From NCBI GenBank assembly GCA_018830225.1, contig JAHJSS010000019.1, forward strand, positions 1 through 36,781: a DNA stretch of 36,781 nucleotides, in the 5' to 3' direction. The notes beneath the pieces were generated by a model. That model did not search any database, was not told where the DNA came from, and saw only the letters and a list, made by a program, of their open reading frames with translations. This stretch comes from Nanobdellota archaeon (GTDB lineage Archaea; Nanobdellota; Nanobdellia; Woesearchaeales; UBA11576). Positions 35,853 through 36,781 of the stretch are shown piece by piece; positions within the stretch are counted from its first letter, which is position 1, and each line of letters starts with the position of its first letter. Position numbers and translations under genes: made by a program.

Positions 35853-36266
35853 ATGTTCGAAAAGATGGACGACCTGACCTCCAAACTAGAAAACCTGCGA
35901 CAAGTGCTCGGCACAGAAATCACAGACCAGATAGACGGAATCGCAGAACGCTATATGGGTGCAGGTATGGCAATAGGGACCGCGGGCGCAGCCGTCGGCG
36001 CAGGCATCGTGTATATAGTGAATGCGTTAACAAACGATTCTTTAGAAACAGGAGACAATTCAATGTATGTCTTTGGCGGATTCATCGGGCTGTGCTTAGG
36101 AGTCAACATCGGTGCGGTGTTAGGCAGGATACGTGCATCGCAAAAAATCAAAGAGCTGAAGAAGGAACACCATCTCCTGGCAGGGTACATCCAGATGTAC
36201 GATGATACCTCAAGGGAATTTCTCGTGGAATACCGTTCAAGAGGCATGAGAATCTCTTCTGATTGA
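35853..36266 (+). CDS. Small membrane protein with two TM segments, hypothetical
   Basis: GAGMAIGTAGAAVGAGIVYIVNAL and MYVFGGFIGLCLGVNIGAVLG hydrophobic segments; charged ends. Confidence 0.75.
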   Translation: MFEKMDDLTSKLENLRQVLGTEITDQIDGIAERYMGAGMAIGTAGAAVGAGIVYIVNALTNDSLETGDNSMYVFGGFIGLCLGVNIGAVLGRIRASQKIKELKKEHHLLAGYIQMYDDTSREFLVEYRSRGMRISSD

Positions 36267-36291
36267 AAAATAAATGATTGCACTTAATATG

Positions 36292-36474
36292 TCAGCATAC
36301 CCCCAATCTGTGATTGGTGGTTAGTGGCGGTATGCTGAGCACACTTAAAAATCCTGTGGGATTTTTGGTGTCCTAAAAACCGCGGGTTTTTATGATGCTC
36401 AAAAGGCGGCGGGGGTAAGCGAAGCGAACATGCCACCGGTCAAAGACCGGTGGTCCCCTGCCGCTTTTGACATC
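36292..36474. repeat. Dense cluster of inverted repeats / candidate structured RNA or REP-like element
   Basis: TCAGCATACC/GGTATGCTGA; CCAATC/GATTGG; AAAAATCC/GGATTTTT; AAAAACC/GGTTTTT; long stem 36394-36414/36455-36474; inner CCACCGGTC-AAA-GACCGGTGG. Confidence 0.8.
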
Positions 36475-36491
36475 ACACTTTCTAAACAGCG

Positions 36492-36642
36492 CTTCACACG
36501 GGTAAATTCAAAAAGGGTGTCATGCCGCGCTCGCTGCGATTCTCTTTCTGCCTATTTTTGCTGAACTGCGATATTTAGCGCCTATTTTGCACTCAGCTCG
36601 CTAGGTGTCATGACACTTAACTTGACAGCACCCTTCACACGG
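36492..36642. repeat. Element bounded by CTTCACACGG direct repeats
   Basis: CTTCACACGG at 36492-36501 and 36633-36642; AAGGGTG/CACCCTT inverted repeat; GTGTCATGACAC palindrome at 36605-36616. Confidence 0.65.
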
Positions 36643-36696
36643 CTCTGTAGAAAATCTCCGTAATGTTTATAACCCTCAAAGGCCCGTGAGGACCTA

Positions 36697-36781
36697 ATGA
36701 GGGGGTGGAGAGGCACCTCCACCATGAGGAAGGAAAAAAAGCTGGTTAATAAAGTTAAGCGGTTGTTTAAGCAGGCAGGGC
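36697..36781 (+). CDS. N-terminus of a Lys/Arg-rich protein, truncated by the window end
   Basis: ATG at 36697 or in-frame ATG at 36724 (MRKEKKLVNKVKRLFKQAG...); TATA-like GTTTATAAC about 30 bp upstream. Confidence 0.55.
   Translation, partial: MRGWRGTSTMRKEKKLVNKVKRLFKQAG

Noticed and set aside
1-36781. CRISPR array or cas genes
   Set aside because: No regularly spaced direct repeats with unique spacers and no Cas-like proteins; the repeats found are single pairs or hairpins.

Overview
This is an archaeal window, judged by PolD subunits, Orc1/Cdc6, MCM, TBP, aIF2-beta, Rpp30 and BRE/TATA promoters. The style of the envelope proteins suggests a DPANN/Woesearchaeota-like lineage, which is inference only. 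The left part (1-5.7 kb) is a tightly overlapping minus-strand operon: LAGLIDADG endonuclease, nifS/iscS, iscU, a ThiI-like protein, a DUF218 protein, Rpp30, a lipoprotein, a nucleotidyltransferase-like protein, an unlisted 48-aa ORF and a truncated membrane protein. The middle holds a giant Ig-like/TM repeat protein, an intron-containing tRNA-Trp, a candidate replication origin, and orc1/cdc6 - PolD small subunit - PolD large subunit. These are followed by an M23-type peptidase, DUF424, aIF2-beta, a SpoIIM-like protein and an RPA-like OB protein. The right part has a four-gene minus-strand envelope operon with ATGA overlaps, an MCM helicase interrupted by an intein in its Walker A motif, TBP, DUF192, acylphosphatase and a TrmB-like regulator. 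It ends in a densely structured noncoding region. The most interesting items are the candidate oriC with ORB-like sites, the MCM intein carrying LAGLIDADG and XRE-type HTH segments, a ThiI homologue that has lost its PP-loop beside IscS/IscU, the repeated Ig/TM-hairpin surface protein, the four-gene envelope operon, and GC-rich hairpin/repeat elements at three intergenic sites.
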